A stretch of 25,816 nt of DNA from positions 1 through 25,816 of the forward strand of contig JAYMTA010000634.1 of the NCBI GenBank assembly GCA_036897625.1. Direction: 5' to 3'. The notes below the pieces were generated by a model. It was not told the origin of the DNA. It saw only the letters and a list, made by a program, of their open reading frames with translations, and made no database searches. The DNA comes from Pelargonium cotyledonis (lineage: Eukaryota; Streptophyta; Magnoliopsida; Geraniales; Geraniaceae). Numbering within the stretch: position 1 is the stretch's first letter; each line of letters begins with the position of its first letter. A program made the translations under genes and the position numbers. Shown here piece by piece: positions 1 to 10,357 of the stretch.

Positions 1-2603
1 TACCTAGCTCTGCCGATCGGGCCTCGCCGTGTTTCTCCGACGTTGCTAGTGCTCGCCGTCGACGCTTCCGGAGTTGCAGAGGGGCCGTGAGCTTGCCGGA
101 ATCGGAGGGACCGTGAATTTAATTTCACCAAAATTTCACTTTTTAAATGTCTCCATGACTGCTATATTGCCCTCAAATTTTATTTCCATATTTGTATCTC
201 TGTTATATATGTAGGGATAATATAGTAATTCTAATTGTGTATATATTTATTTTTTAAATTAAAAATATTTCGTCCGAGACCAGGCACATCTGGGTTTGAC
301 CCGGACCGGACCAGACTTATCAATAAATTTGTAATTCGGGTATCCAACATGCATCATGTAAAATATGCCAAGAAAGACAATGGATAGCTTTGTACAAATT
401 TATACGAGCTACCAAACTTCTAGAGATTTATAGAGGTTTCGATGTACACTTTGATCTACAAGGGACGTATGAGAACTGTCGGCCTCGCTTATCGTTCGCG
501 TGTAGCGCTCCCAATAAGCAAGAACTCAAGTCACAAGTGGGCTTGAAAATGGACTTCATATTGTCACCAACCAACCACATATTGACACATGATAAAAATG
601 GTAATAAGTATAAATATCTCTTTCTTAGTAAGGGAGATGAATTCTATATTTACTTTTTCTCTCTAGTTTTTCCCTATAGAAACGTTGTCTAAATCTATTG
701 TGATTCCGATCGAGATCTTAGTCGCACATCCGAGGCACGAGTCATTATTTGGTGTGTTATCTCACGCAAGTCACGAGTCTAGAGCATGATGTCTGAATAC
801 CTTATATTGAATTGGGCATTGAATATTGAACACTTGGACTCAGCTGAGAATTTCACAATTACAAAAATAGTATCCTATATAACACGTGGACATACGACAA
901 CAACAATCAAGTGGTTTCGCTTTGACCGATTCAAACAATCGCATCACTTAGGGCCTGTTGTATAATTGTAGGGTATTTCTCTAGCTTTCTAGAAAACTAT
1001 TTTTGAAAATTTTGTTTAGTTATACAGTTTTTCATATGAAAAATTAAAAAACATAATTTTTTTTTCAAAATAGCTTAAAAATGAAAAATAGATCTTATGA
1101 ATTTTCCAAATAAAAAACTCATTTTTCCACCACTCATTTTAAAATTTTTTATATCTCACGGAGCATGTAATATGCATAAATATTGTTTTTATTTATTAGT
1201 TTAAAATTAATTAAATTTTACATTGTTCTAATTTAAACTAAAAAATAAACTAATAATACATGTTCCAACTAAACATGTTTTCTAACAAAGATAATTTTCA
1301 TTTTACTAGTTTTTTTTTCCGACGATGTCCGGGTTTCTGATTCATTAGTATCAATTATTTTATGGTGAATAAAATTGTATAATCTCTCAATTGTTCATTT
1401 TATGTAATGCAGGGTTACAAATAAAAGACAAAATATATATATTATATGTTGCATTAATAAAAAAAAATAGTATTTCATCTATCGATCTATCATATGATGA
1501 TACATAACTCAATTGGTAAAATTTTATGATTTTTTTTGGTTTAGTTTTCGATCCATTAATTTTATATTCATTCGGTCCTTAATCTAAATATGGTTTTGTA
1601 AAATAAATTTATATATTTACCGAAAAAGCACTTCTTTTTATTTTTTACCAAACATCCATAGTTTTTAGAAGTTGCTTTGAAGCAACTTTTCGCTTCCGAG
1701 TAGTGTTACCAAACAAGTCCTAAAAGCAAGCATAACAACCTGATTTTATCTGTGCAGAAATTTCATATGGCAAACAATAAATGGACTTGTCAAGAGATTA
1801 AAAGCCCTCTAGTAGTGTTACCAAACAAGCCCCAAGTCTATTATTAACAGTTGGGATTGCTCATCCAGCCCAGCCTAATCTGTAGTCCATTATAAAAGTG
1901 GGAAAAAAATAATACTAAAAGACCAACCTTATATGAGAAAGAGAAGAAAAAGAAAAAAAAACTGCCAAAGCCTTGTAGAAGAGTTTTGTGGCCAAGCCCA
2001 AAATATAGTTTGGCAAATCATCACGTACCACTTGAATATAACGTACGAAAGTTTGAGGACCATTAAGAAGTTAAAAAGTTATGGCATAAAGTAGGGAGAA
2101 GCAGCAACTTCTATGAGGATCTTCAGCTTCAATCCTTTGACTTTTGTTGGTCTTTTGTGTTTTTCATCTAAAAAGCCCATTCCTTCCTTTCATGCTTCCC
2201 AAAATAATGGTTACAACCACTCAACCCAACCACCATCTTTTTCACTCTTCTCTCCAATTACCAATACTACAACCTTTTCACGCTTTCCCTCACAATTTCC
2301 TACCAATTACCATAAATGTTCAACACTTGCTTCATTATAAAGTAACAAAGTTGATCCAAGATACAACAGCACAAGTTATTCACACTAATATTCCAAGGAT
2401 TGGAGCAATCAAACCAACAAATACACATCTAGCTTCTGTCTCCAACAGCTTATGTGGAGATCAGCTTCAAGGGGAGTCAAAACTTCTCAATTAACAACTA
2501 TCCTAAGTCAACAAATGATTGAGAATCAAGGGGCTATATATGTGATGAAGAAGAAAAAGGAAGAGGCTTCTAGGGAACATAGGATGTTACACACAATTGA
2601 CAA
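1..2603. other. Intergenic region left of the neprosin gene
   Basis: I see no gene here. The first 118 bases or so are clearly richer in G and C than what follows and have no start or splice context that identifies them. The rest is AT-rich with long A and T runs. Open frames at 390-692 and 2113-2494 resemble no family I know and are broken by ordinary AT-rich composition on either side. Positions 951-1830 hold hAT-like repeat ends, listed separately. The last few hundred bases before 2604 lie 3' of the minus-strand neprosin gene and probably include its 3' UTR, but I cannot place a polyadenylation site. Confidence 0.6.
951..1830. repeat. Decayed hAT-like element ends
   Basis: The 19-base string agtagtgttaccaaacaag occurs twice as a direct repeat, at 1699-1717 and 1811-1829. 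Each copy runs into a C-rich end (tcc, cccc). Read on the other strand it gives GGGGCTTGTTTGGTAACAC, the kind of terminus common in plant hAT-type MITEs. A possible opposite end, gggcctgttgtataat, starts at 951. A small inverted repeat (agttgcttTGaagcaact) lies at about 1670-1688. The interior is AT-rich and non-coding. I could not find a matching 8-bp target duplication, so the boundaries and class are tentative. Two nested or tandem termini would explain the repeated end. Confidence 0.3.
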
Positions 2604-4732
2604 TCATGGACAATTGGGGTTTCTTCCAGGACCACCATAGTAAAAGTATTCACCCCAATCACCATTGTTTCCATTCTGCACATCATAGCAGCTCGACTGC
2701 TCGGTGAAGGTACCAAGGCCTTTCGGAGCCCTCAGATTGTTGGACCCGTCAACAATCTGTATGTTCCTGAAGTAACTCGCCTTCCCGAAACCTTCCTCCG
2801 GGAAATGCCCACTGCCCATTTGGGTGGTAGTGTGCTGCCCATCTGCTTCTGAGTTCACTACCTCTCCTCCCCATTCAATCATTGATGCACTGTCAGCCAA
2901 GTTTGAGAACAGGAAAGCTGGCCAGTACCCCAACACATAGTCATTCCCAAACTGCATCCACCAATTCCCCTCATTTGGGTCCTACCAATTTACAAATCAA
3001 TGAATAAATTTACAATAATGTTTTTGAAATAATGATAAACAAAGGAGCATCAATGTCAGAGGAAAACAATGAGTCAATGAGCATAGTTGTCAGAGATTCT
3101 CTATGTAACATTGTAGAGCAATAAAATATAGAAAGGGGTATATATGTTTTCTGCAGAAAAATCTCCAATTAGCATTTGTTAATTGATCAAGATTCAAGAA
3201 AGTTGGGCGGGTTTAGGGTTTCTTTAATACCTTCCAGACAAGTAAGCTGATATCATATTGGGGGCTGCGATAGGCAGAGACCGGGTTGATGCTAGCACCC
3301 ATTGCTATATCATTGTTGATTTGAATAAACCCCGAGCATAGGAGATTGTAGCACCCAGTGGCTTGATAAGCATCACTCTGTTTAAGTTGTCCACAATCAA
3401 TAAAACAAGAAACTAGTTAATCACATAACCAAATTGGCAACACCTAGCCGATGAAGTTAAATTATTGTACCGTCCAATACGTGAAGAGGCGACTGTTATT
3501 ATCCCCATATAAATCTGGGCTAACCTGTTAATTCAATGAAGAATAGATGAGACACTGCTGGTATTCAATATCTTTGTTACACACAACTAGAAGAAAATGG
3601 TGTTTGGTGATAGCAAAAGTAACCTGCCAACCAGCTTCAATGCTGTTGAGATCTTCACCAAATGTGCCACCCAAAATCCAGATTTGTGACAGGCTAAACT
3701 CATTAGGCTGCTGGATTCTAGGTTCCCAAACATTAATTGTTGCCTTGGCTCCATAGAATTTTTCTCCTTCTACATAGACTATAGCATGCTATAACTCCAA
3801 AAGCAACAAAACAAGACAGAATCCATCAAACAAAAGACTAGCAGCAAGCAAGAAAATTAATTTACTAGCACAAAGCATTAAAACTTTCTCCAACCTACTA
3901 CAAAATTTTATTTATTTCTTCTATAATTAGGTTTGTTTTTGCAATAAATGAGAGTTGTTTTTGGAGCTGCATGTGTATTATTGTATGGTAATACCTGATG
4001 ACCACTTTGACTGATGAGGTCAGGATTTGCAGACCTCGGTTTTGGGATGGTTGTTTTCTTCTTGCGTCCAAACCTTTTGACTGAGCTTGCCCTCAACACA
4101 TCTTCTTCCTTGGTTCTTCTGATGGGAATGGTTCCTTCTGGACACCTTCCATTCCTGTGCCACAGTTGAGTTTTGGGTTTTGCTCCTCCCTTTGAAGACA
4201 CCTTTTTCTCTTCAAACAGCCCTTCTGGGTGAAAATTTGGTCTCATCTGCAAAAACCCATATTTCAGAAAACACACAAAAGTGAAACCCAGAACGAAGAA
4301 CAAATTGGAAGAAGCTGAAACAGAAACAAGTGATGAGACCTGAATTGTATGGTTCCTGAGGAGAGGATGATCAAAAGCTGGCTGGTGGGCAATATGGACA
4401 CAGTCAATTATGTCCCCATCCGGGCTCTGCTGTGTACATACACGTCCACAATTAACAGAACCCAATAGAGAATTGAGCAATAAAACAAACCCACAAGCAA
4501 AATAGTACAGAAAACACCATAGATTTGTGAGTAAAACTTAATTGAAGCACGAACTCACGGAAAAAAAAATAAAACCAACCTGGATAGATTTAACAGCAGG
4601 CTTGTTCAAGCGCTTGAGGTGCTTCCGGACCTCCAGATTCTGAGTAGCTATGCCACTTCTGGCAGCAGATGTTGTGTTCACCAAAAGAACCAACAAGAAA
4701 AACACGACCACCACCACCTTAGCCGCCGCCAT
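2604..4732 (-). CDS. Secreted neprosin-family protein (DUF4409 + neprosin/DUF239 domain)
   Basis: Seven coding exons, all GT-AG, in reading order: 4580-4732, 4340-4426, 3995-4246, 3624-3788, 3471-3524, 3231-3377, 2604-2981. All junctions are phase 0 and the product is 411 residues. Residues 1-23 form a signal peptide (MAAAK, then a V/F/L core ending NTTSA), so the protein should enter the secretory pathway. Residues 52-124 match the activation-peptide domain, with DCVHIAHQPAF and the hallmark WHRNGRCPEGTIPIRR (109-124). A basic run, KRFGRKKK (137-144), separates it from the neprosin domain (about 165-405). SIEAGW and MIEWGGE carry Glu215 and Glu322, a spacing close to the glutamate pair of Nepenthes neprosin, a glutamic peptidase that cuts after proline. 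Peptidase activity here is inference. The frame stays open to an ATG at 4885, but the ATG at 4732 is preferred because it gives a clean signal peptide. N76-H-T is a possible glycosylation site. Confidence 0.93.
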
Positions 4733-5192
4733 AACCACCAGAACACAGAGAGAAAGAAGATGGAAAGTGGGTTTTGTAAAGTTCAAAAAATCGGAGAGAG
4801 GTGTGAACAAAAGGAAGTAGCTTTTGATGGAGACGCAAGAGTGGAACGCAAGTGCCGACGCTAGCGATGGTGAATATAGAATCAACGAAAGAGGGGTTAA
4901 AAAATGTAGGCAAAATTAAGGAGTGAGTGAGTGCGAGTGGTGGTCAGTTGATGGGTCGTCCTCTTGCTCTGTTCCACTCACTCACAGTGACAGTGGTGTA
5001 GCTGGACACATCCTTGTTTGTCGTTTTGGGTACAATGTCTCTCTCTCTCTCCCCTCTTATGGCTAACTAAACACGAAATAGACACTACATTTATATTTAG
5101 CTTTCTACCATCTTCAAAAGCTTGTGATAAGGTTGGTACTCTACCGGTACTTGCCACTTGGTGCTGTTTTGTCAGTTCTATCTATGAGTGTA
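4733..5192 (-). promoter_or_regulatory. 5' flank of the neprosin gene with a GA/CT tract
   Basis: This is the upstream region for the minus-strand neprosin gene. It holds a CT microsatellite at 5037-5053 (GA on the gene's sense strand). A TATA-like string lies near 5089-5096 and reads ATATAAAT on the minus strand. If that is the core promoter, the 5' UTR would be roughly 330 bases and would contain the GA tract. The transcription start cannot be fixed from sequence. Confidence 0.3.
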
Positions 5193-5393
5193 TTTGATTA
5201 TATAGTTGATGATAAAATTCAGTTTTTTTGGGATACTTGATTGGTTATCGGTTGCATTTGATTATAAAATTGAAGATAAAATTTAGTATTTTTTGGAATA
5301 CTTGATTGGTTATCGGTTGCACGTATTTTTGGAAAACTTTTTGTGTATATGAGATGAGGCAAATGACATATACTTGATTGATTGTCGGTTGCA
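5193..5393. repeat. Short tandem repeat, unit about 64-65 bp
   Basis: Two neighbouring copies, 5193-5256 and 5257-5321, both begin tttgattata and end gatTGGttatcggttgca. They differ at only a few positions. A third, partial copy of the 3' part (tacttgattgattgtcggttgca region) lies at 5371-5393. The flanking DNA is AT-rich and non-coding. It may be a local tandem duplication or the remains of a repeat-bearing element. Confidence 0.7.
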
Positions 5394-5852
5394 CAAACTT
5401 ACACGAGAATTCGGGCAAATTTTTGCGGAATATGTCAAATTTTAGAAATAACCTTTTAGGATTATGCCAAATTGTAGCAAGCTGGCTAGACCAATTGTCA
5501 ATTCTCTCCCTCATGATTCACACACATTATATATCTATCTTTGTGTTAGTTCAATATCTAGTTAAACATGTGGTGGTGATATATTTGAGTACTATGCATC
5601 ATAAGGCTATGATTGCCAAGAAATTGATGGGTGATGTTTGTTTTGACAGTGGAATAATGTTAGGAGCCAAGTTGGGGTTAAGAGGTTGTCTTGTGCCTGA
5701 TTTGTAGACAAAAAAGCATTTACTGCAACTTGTCATCAAGCTATTGAGCTGCGGACAAACCTTAATGTGAGAGGTTGTGGCTGGACCTGCTCATTAACAC
5801 ACACCTAAATCTAATACCAATTATTACCATGAAGCTCAAGAAAATATATATA
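5394..5852. other. Intergenic, no gene seen
   Basis: The stretch holds an open frame of about 100 codons on the plus strand (5378-5707) that resembles no family I recognise and has no splice partners. Treated as non-coding. Confidence 0.5.
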
Positions 5853-6089
5853 CCTTCTTCCCAAAATGAATCTCCTGTTTCTCTTACATTTTGTCTCAAA
5901 ATGAGTATTTTGTTTTCTTTTTTAGTAAGTTATTTACGTATGAATTGTCAATAATATTCTTATAAAAAGTTAGTTAGGATCTCTCAACACATGATCATGA
6001 CGATACAATAGTAAACATATCACACTAACTAACTTCTCTTTAATTTTTTTCAAAATAAAAAGGAGGATAATATTTTGAGACGGAAGAAG
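5853..6089. mobile_element. Stowaway-like MITE (Tc1/mariner superfamily)
   Basis: The left end begins ccttcttcccaaaatgaatc and the right end is gagacggaagaag. Their inverted repeats match the CTCCCTCCGTCCC-type terminus of plant Stowaway MITEs with some decay. TA dinucleotides flank both sides (5851-5852 and 6090-6091), as expected for a TA target. The interior has further inverted symmetry (gttagttagga against actaactaac). At 237 bp with no coding capacity it is a non-autonomous element, and it is related in length and ends to the copy at 22392-22625. Confidence 0.72.
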
Positions 6090-7599
6090 TATATACATAT
6101 ATTTAGTAAGGATCCAAATTGAGGTTTTATTAATCCATGTGGGCATAATAATTTAGTGCCATACTGTGGTGGGGAGTCTATGGGGGATTGGGCATGTGTG
6201 AGTTGTAGCACATTAAACTCCAAAAATTAATAGATAAGCAAGAAGGATGAGTTAGAGAAACAACAAATTTAGGTTTTTTAATAAATTGGGTTTTGATTCC
6301 CAATGCTCAATGATAATAAAATATTTCCTTCTTATAACAATTTCGTCTTAATGTTCATAATGAGAAATTCCTAAAATTTATATACGGGGCTGCTAAAGTT
6401 TTGAAATCTTACGAACGCAAGCACACTACATTGTTGTTATCATCTTATTCATGTGTTAAGAAAAAAAAATTCTAAGTGTTTAAGTTTAAATTCAAATATC
6501 AACATGTCAAGGTACGGAAGACGTGGTGCCGGTCACCTATTACTCACACAAGGTAACACACCAAGAATGGAGACTCTAGATATTGTTTCTAAACTTCGCC
6601 TCAGGCGTGAGAGTAAAATCTTAGCTGAAATCACAAGATGCTTTAAAAAGCGTCTTGGGGGAGAAAAGTGAGATTAGGACTGACATTCAAATCTTACGGA
6701 TCGTCGTTGTGTTTGTCAAGAGAGATTATGAGCCATTGAGTCCCAGGAGATGCTTCTTAGGTAGGTTCACTATATGTATAAATATGTGAATTCGTGCGGG
6801 TTCTTCTTATCTGGTCATATTCAGCCCAAACATTTATTAAACTGAATTAAATCAAAAATTGATCAAATAAGATCAAGTTAAAATCTTATTGAAATTCAAA
6901 TGCTCACGAGCTCAAAACATAATTGTTTGCTCGGTCTACTTTTGAGTGGTGAAAACGTGAATGATGAAGAATTAAGGGAGATATGGAGAACTTTTATGAT
7001 AAAGAATATTTACTTTCAACTTCCATCAAAATGGGGACATTCTTTTTGAAGTTGGTATATATTTAACTCTTCATTTGGTATTGATGTGGAAGAGAGAATT
7101 TGATTTTCCTGGTACATCTATCAATATTCAATGCCTGGCTAAATATTAGAAGAAAAATGTGTGCCCTGTCTTGACCATGTGTGCATGTTTAGAGCCACAA
7201 CCAGTTGTGCACCCAACAAATTAGTGCGTTTTATTTAATAATTAAGTAGCATACTTGAGAGACCCATGATAACATTCCTAAAAGCCATATACACATATGC
7301 TTTCCCACACTTACCAAATAAACAATAATAATAACATTAGTTTATGCAACTAATGTTAATTAACTATGGAGTATCATATAATTTGTTTGTAACATAAAGA
7401 TTCGATTACAACTTTAGCATTTTTGTTTTTAGCAACATCTCATAACTTGAAGTTTTACTCTAATTAGTAATTACAATGATGATAATAATTAGTAAATAAT
7501 ATGCAAGACAAGGTGGTAAAGTCATGGTCATGTCCCTATTATTATTATTTTTTTTTTATCATGTCCCTATTGAATCACATGCACGAAATGAGTAGGAAT
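6090..7599. other. Intergenic, AT-rich, no gene seen
   Basis: I find no convincing coding sequence on either strand. A frame at 6453-6671 has a run of basic residues but no family signature and no splice context. A 13-base direct repeat (tcatgtccctatt) occurs at 7528-7540 and 7559-7571 around an A/T run, most likely replication slippage. Confidence 0.55.
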
Positions 7600-7624
7600 T
7601 ATATATATATATATATATATATAT
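7600..7624. repeat. (TA)n microsatellite
   Basis: An uninterrupted alternating T/A run of 25 bases. It is a likely site of length polymorphism. Confidence 0.9.
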
Positions 7625-7664
7625 CATTTCCTTAGAGGCGTTATTTTGTAGAAAGCAGGTCATT

Positions 7665-7845
7665 GAATGTACATACATGCATGTATATTGTATGTAAGCT
7701 GATGTAACGTATTTTTAACCACGAAAATCTTATTTTTCTCCCTAAAAGTTTTTTAGGTCTCACCTCTTCCTCTTTCAATGCAGAAAAAGTGTGTTTTTGA
7801 TAAGTGCACATCAGCTTACATCCATGCATGTAAATACATAAAATA
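7665..7845. mobile_element. MITE-like inverted-repeat element, class unassigned
   Basis: The left arm (about 7668-7706) contains acatgcatgtat followed by tatgtaagctgatgt. The right arm (about 7805-7840) reads the same on the opposite strand: tttacatgcatgg, then atgtaagctgatgt. Total length is about 180 bp with a non-coding centre of about 100 bp. The arms match over most of 40 bases with small gaps. The termini do not fit Stowaway, and I could not fix a target duplication, so Mutator-, hAT- or other-type origin is open. The minus-strand frame 7641-7889 falls inside it and is not a gene. Confidence 0.5.
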
Positions 7846-9621
7846 ATCATTTTCGCATTTTCGAAGGAGTGAAACACAACCAACACCAAATCAACAATAC
7901 CTATGTTGATACCTCAATTGACCAAATTTAATTCCTACAATTACTAATCACATGCTTATATTACTAAGCATAGAAATATATAGTTGGTTAGTTTAATCAT
8001 CATAAGCTTTAATTTAATCATTAGGAGAATCGTAAGAATATTTAGGCTATAAATTACAACTTCAATCAATACTACACTTACCTTTTAATAAGAAACAGTA
8101 GCAACATTGGCGTATATGGTATGTTTCAAACTTATAAATTCAGTGTAGGCAAGAGCCAAATAGTAGTAGCAGCCGCCAGCTGTTAATGGATGTTGACTAC
8201 AAAAAGATTGAGGATTAAAAGTGTTTTTCTCACCAAACAATAACAGGAAGGATCCACTATGAGATTTCTTAATTTGGTCCAACTGATGTTTGATAATTGA
8301 TATAAGCACAAGGTTAGCGTTCAGAAGGAATGGGTCTCTTCTAGATCTTTTAAGGGTTGTTTTCGCCATACGGTATGATTTGGTAGTTGCGAGACAGATG
8401 TTGATAAGTGCACTAATATTACAAATATAGCTTCTTTTTATCAGAATAAGTGCTTTATATTACTTGACGCCCATAAAAAAGACTAGTCTTTCTCTCCAAA
8501 TATGGAAGTGTATGGCACCGCGTGGATCCAGTTCTGTGACATAATTATCTATCTAATTAATCTCACCACACTCCCAAAGGAGAAGAAAATGGAAGGTGGT
8601 GGTTGAAGTGGAGTTTGGTGCTTTAGCAGCAACTTCACTCCAAACCCATAGTCAATTTGCTTTCATTAGTCATTACCTACTGTTTTGATGGGCCAAGCCC
8701 AAATGTGGCAATCAAGTATCACAATTCCTCTCTAGCCCAACACACCAAATTAAAACACTTTGGACTAGACTGGACTGAACCTTGGTAATGGGCTCATCCA
8801 AAGCCCAAAATTTGAGGGGAAGCAGATCTGAAAAGGAGAAGGGCTTGTTTTTTTTCATCTACATAAAGTTATCAAAATCATTTCTTACCGCGCCTAAGGA
8901 ATCTTACGATTGATATATATACAAGTTTGAATAAGGAACCAATAATGTTCAAAAAAGAGATTTTGCTTCTTAACTCTAGCTTAAGACTTTTGGCAATTTA
9001 CTGCACCAGAGTAGTCCACCACCACCACCAAAAATGTGTTGAGTGAGAATCGATCATAAGATCTCTTCTCACTCATACAACTGAATTAACCAACTGCGTC
9101 GTTCTTAGAAAAAGAGATTGTATTACATGTGATGTGTGAGAGACAGTAAAATATTGAAGAAATAGTTGGCAGAGAGAAGAGAGAGTGTGGGGGCAATATA
9201 TACACAACCGTATTATTCCCTTGGGAACAGTCTTCACAACCAAGAATAATGATGATGATGAATCATATTTAACACAAATATTGACTATAATCACAATAAT
9301 AATAAACTAAATAAAGGCTTGGCTGGCTGGAAAGCCTTGGTATATGTAAGCTTTTTCTGGTTTTCGAGGGCCCCACAAGAATAGTACCCTTTTTATACCA
9401 TGTGATGTGAATGGCCAACTCAAGATCAAGAAATCAAGAATTCAAGATCCACCACCAGTAGCAGCTATAACTTGCTATACACCAAAACTGTCACCCCCAC
9501 CGGCCAACAAAGAAATTAGAATATGAATTCTAGAGAGAGCCCCCACCAAAAGTCTGGTGGGTGGTGGCGGTGGAGACAAATGTTTTTAAAGGTTGAAGAG
9601 ATGTAATGTAGGGCCATATCT
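7846..9621. other. Intergenic, no gene seen
   Basis: No open frame here shows a recognisable family. The minus-strand frame at 8085-8369 (94 codons) starts with a basic MAKTTLKRSRRD segment but matches nothing I know. Positions 8688-8815 carry several TGGGCC/T-type (site II-like) motifs, noted as a finding. Confidence 0.5.
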
Positions 9622-9647
9622 TACATACATACATACATACATACATA
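9622..9647. repeat. (TACA)n microsatellite
   Basis: About six perfect tetranucleotide units, roughly 700 bp upstream of the myosin start codon. Confidence 0.9.
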
Positions 9648-10357
9648 AAAGTCTCAATTGCCATTTCCCATTTCTTGGAGTCTTGCTCTGACTTTCACAT
9701 TTTCGTGACGCTCCTGTTCATGTGTTCGTTTCAATAATATAATCAAACACTGATTCCAAATATTCAATCACATGAGTCGTCAAGAATCTTACCAACCATC
9801 TTTTGTTTCTTGAACCTAGCTACATGGTGTCATTGAATAGAAACAGGTTTGTTCAGTTCATTTAAGCAATCACATACTGGTAATAAAAAGCTATCTTTGA
9901 TGCAGACCAGAACAGCTTAGCACATTTGCTATAATAAACATGAAAATAAAAACTATTACCTGTTCTGGGAATTGGGGGGATGGATTCTGATTTGTTCTTG
10001 CCTGGAACAAATGGACCCACACAGCACAACTGGCAGTCTGTTTTTTGTTGGGGGGCGGGCGCCAAGTCAGCATCCTATGTGGACTCGGCAAAAACAAATT
10101 GACATGGAGGGAAGGGGTGGCTGGCTGGCTGGCTGGCTGCTCTGCCTTTTGCTTTTGAGTTTACCATTACCTACATTTCCTTTTGAATTCCTTTTCCAAC
10201 ATTCTTTTTCTACTTTTATCTCTGCAATTACGGCATCCCATCATTCCTTGCAACCACAGCATAACCTCTCTCGCTCGCTCTCCAACAAACAACAGCGATT
10301 CATCTGATTTTTGCTGATCCCGCTTCACGACTTTGATGATCATATAGATTTTCAGTC
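9648..10357 (+). promoter_or_regulatory. Presumed promoter and 5' UTR of the myosin gene
   Basis: This is the immediate 5' flank of the plus-strand myosin. A pyrimidine-rich stretch with ctctctcgctcgctctcc at about 10264-10281 is typical of plant leaders and suggests transcription starts at or just before it. I see no clear TATA box at the expected distance. A (GGCT)5 run lies at 10119-10139. Open frames in this stretch look like chance. Confidence 0.35.
10119..10139. repeat. (GGCT)5 microsatellite
   Basis: Five perfect GGCT units followed by one G, within the presumed myosin promoter or leader. Confidence 0.88.

Noticed and set aside
390-692. 100-codon open frame with a TATA-like string, reminiscent of a retroelement end or a small gene
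   Set aside because: The protein matches no family I know, and I found no terminal repeat pair, primer-binding site or target duplication. AT-rich chance frame.
2113-2640. Overlapping plus-strand frames of 62-116 codons just 3' of the neprosin gene
   Set aside because: Low-complexity S/P/T/F-rich translations from a pyrimidine-rich 3' flank. They overlap one another and the end of the minus-strand gene.
4538-4913. Upstream in-frame ATG at 4885 as the neprosin start, and other frames over the same exon
   Set aside because: The extension is not family-like and would bury the signal peptide. The other frames are shadows of exon 1 and its 5' UTR.
5378-5707. 109-codon plus-strand frame
   Set aside because: No recognised domain, no splice partners, and it starts inside the tandem repeat region.
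8085-8369. 94-codon minus-strand frame beginning MAKTTLKRSRRD
   Set aside because: No family similarity, AT-rich surroundings and no neighbouring exons. Kept only as a low-probability small gene.
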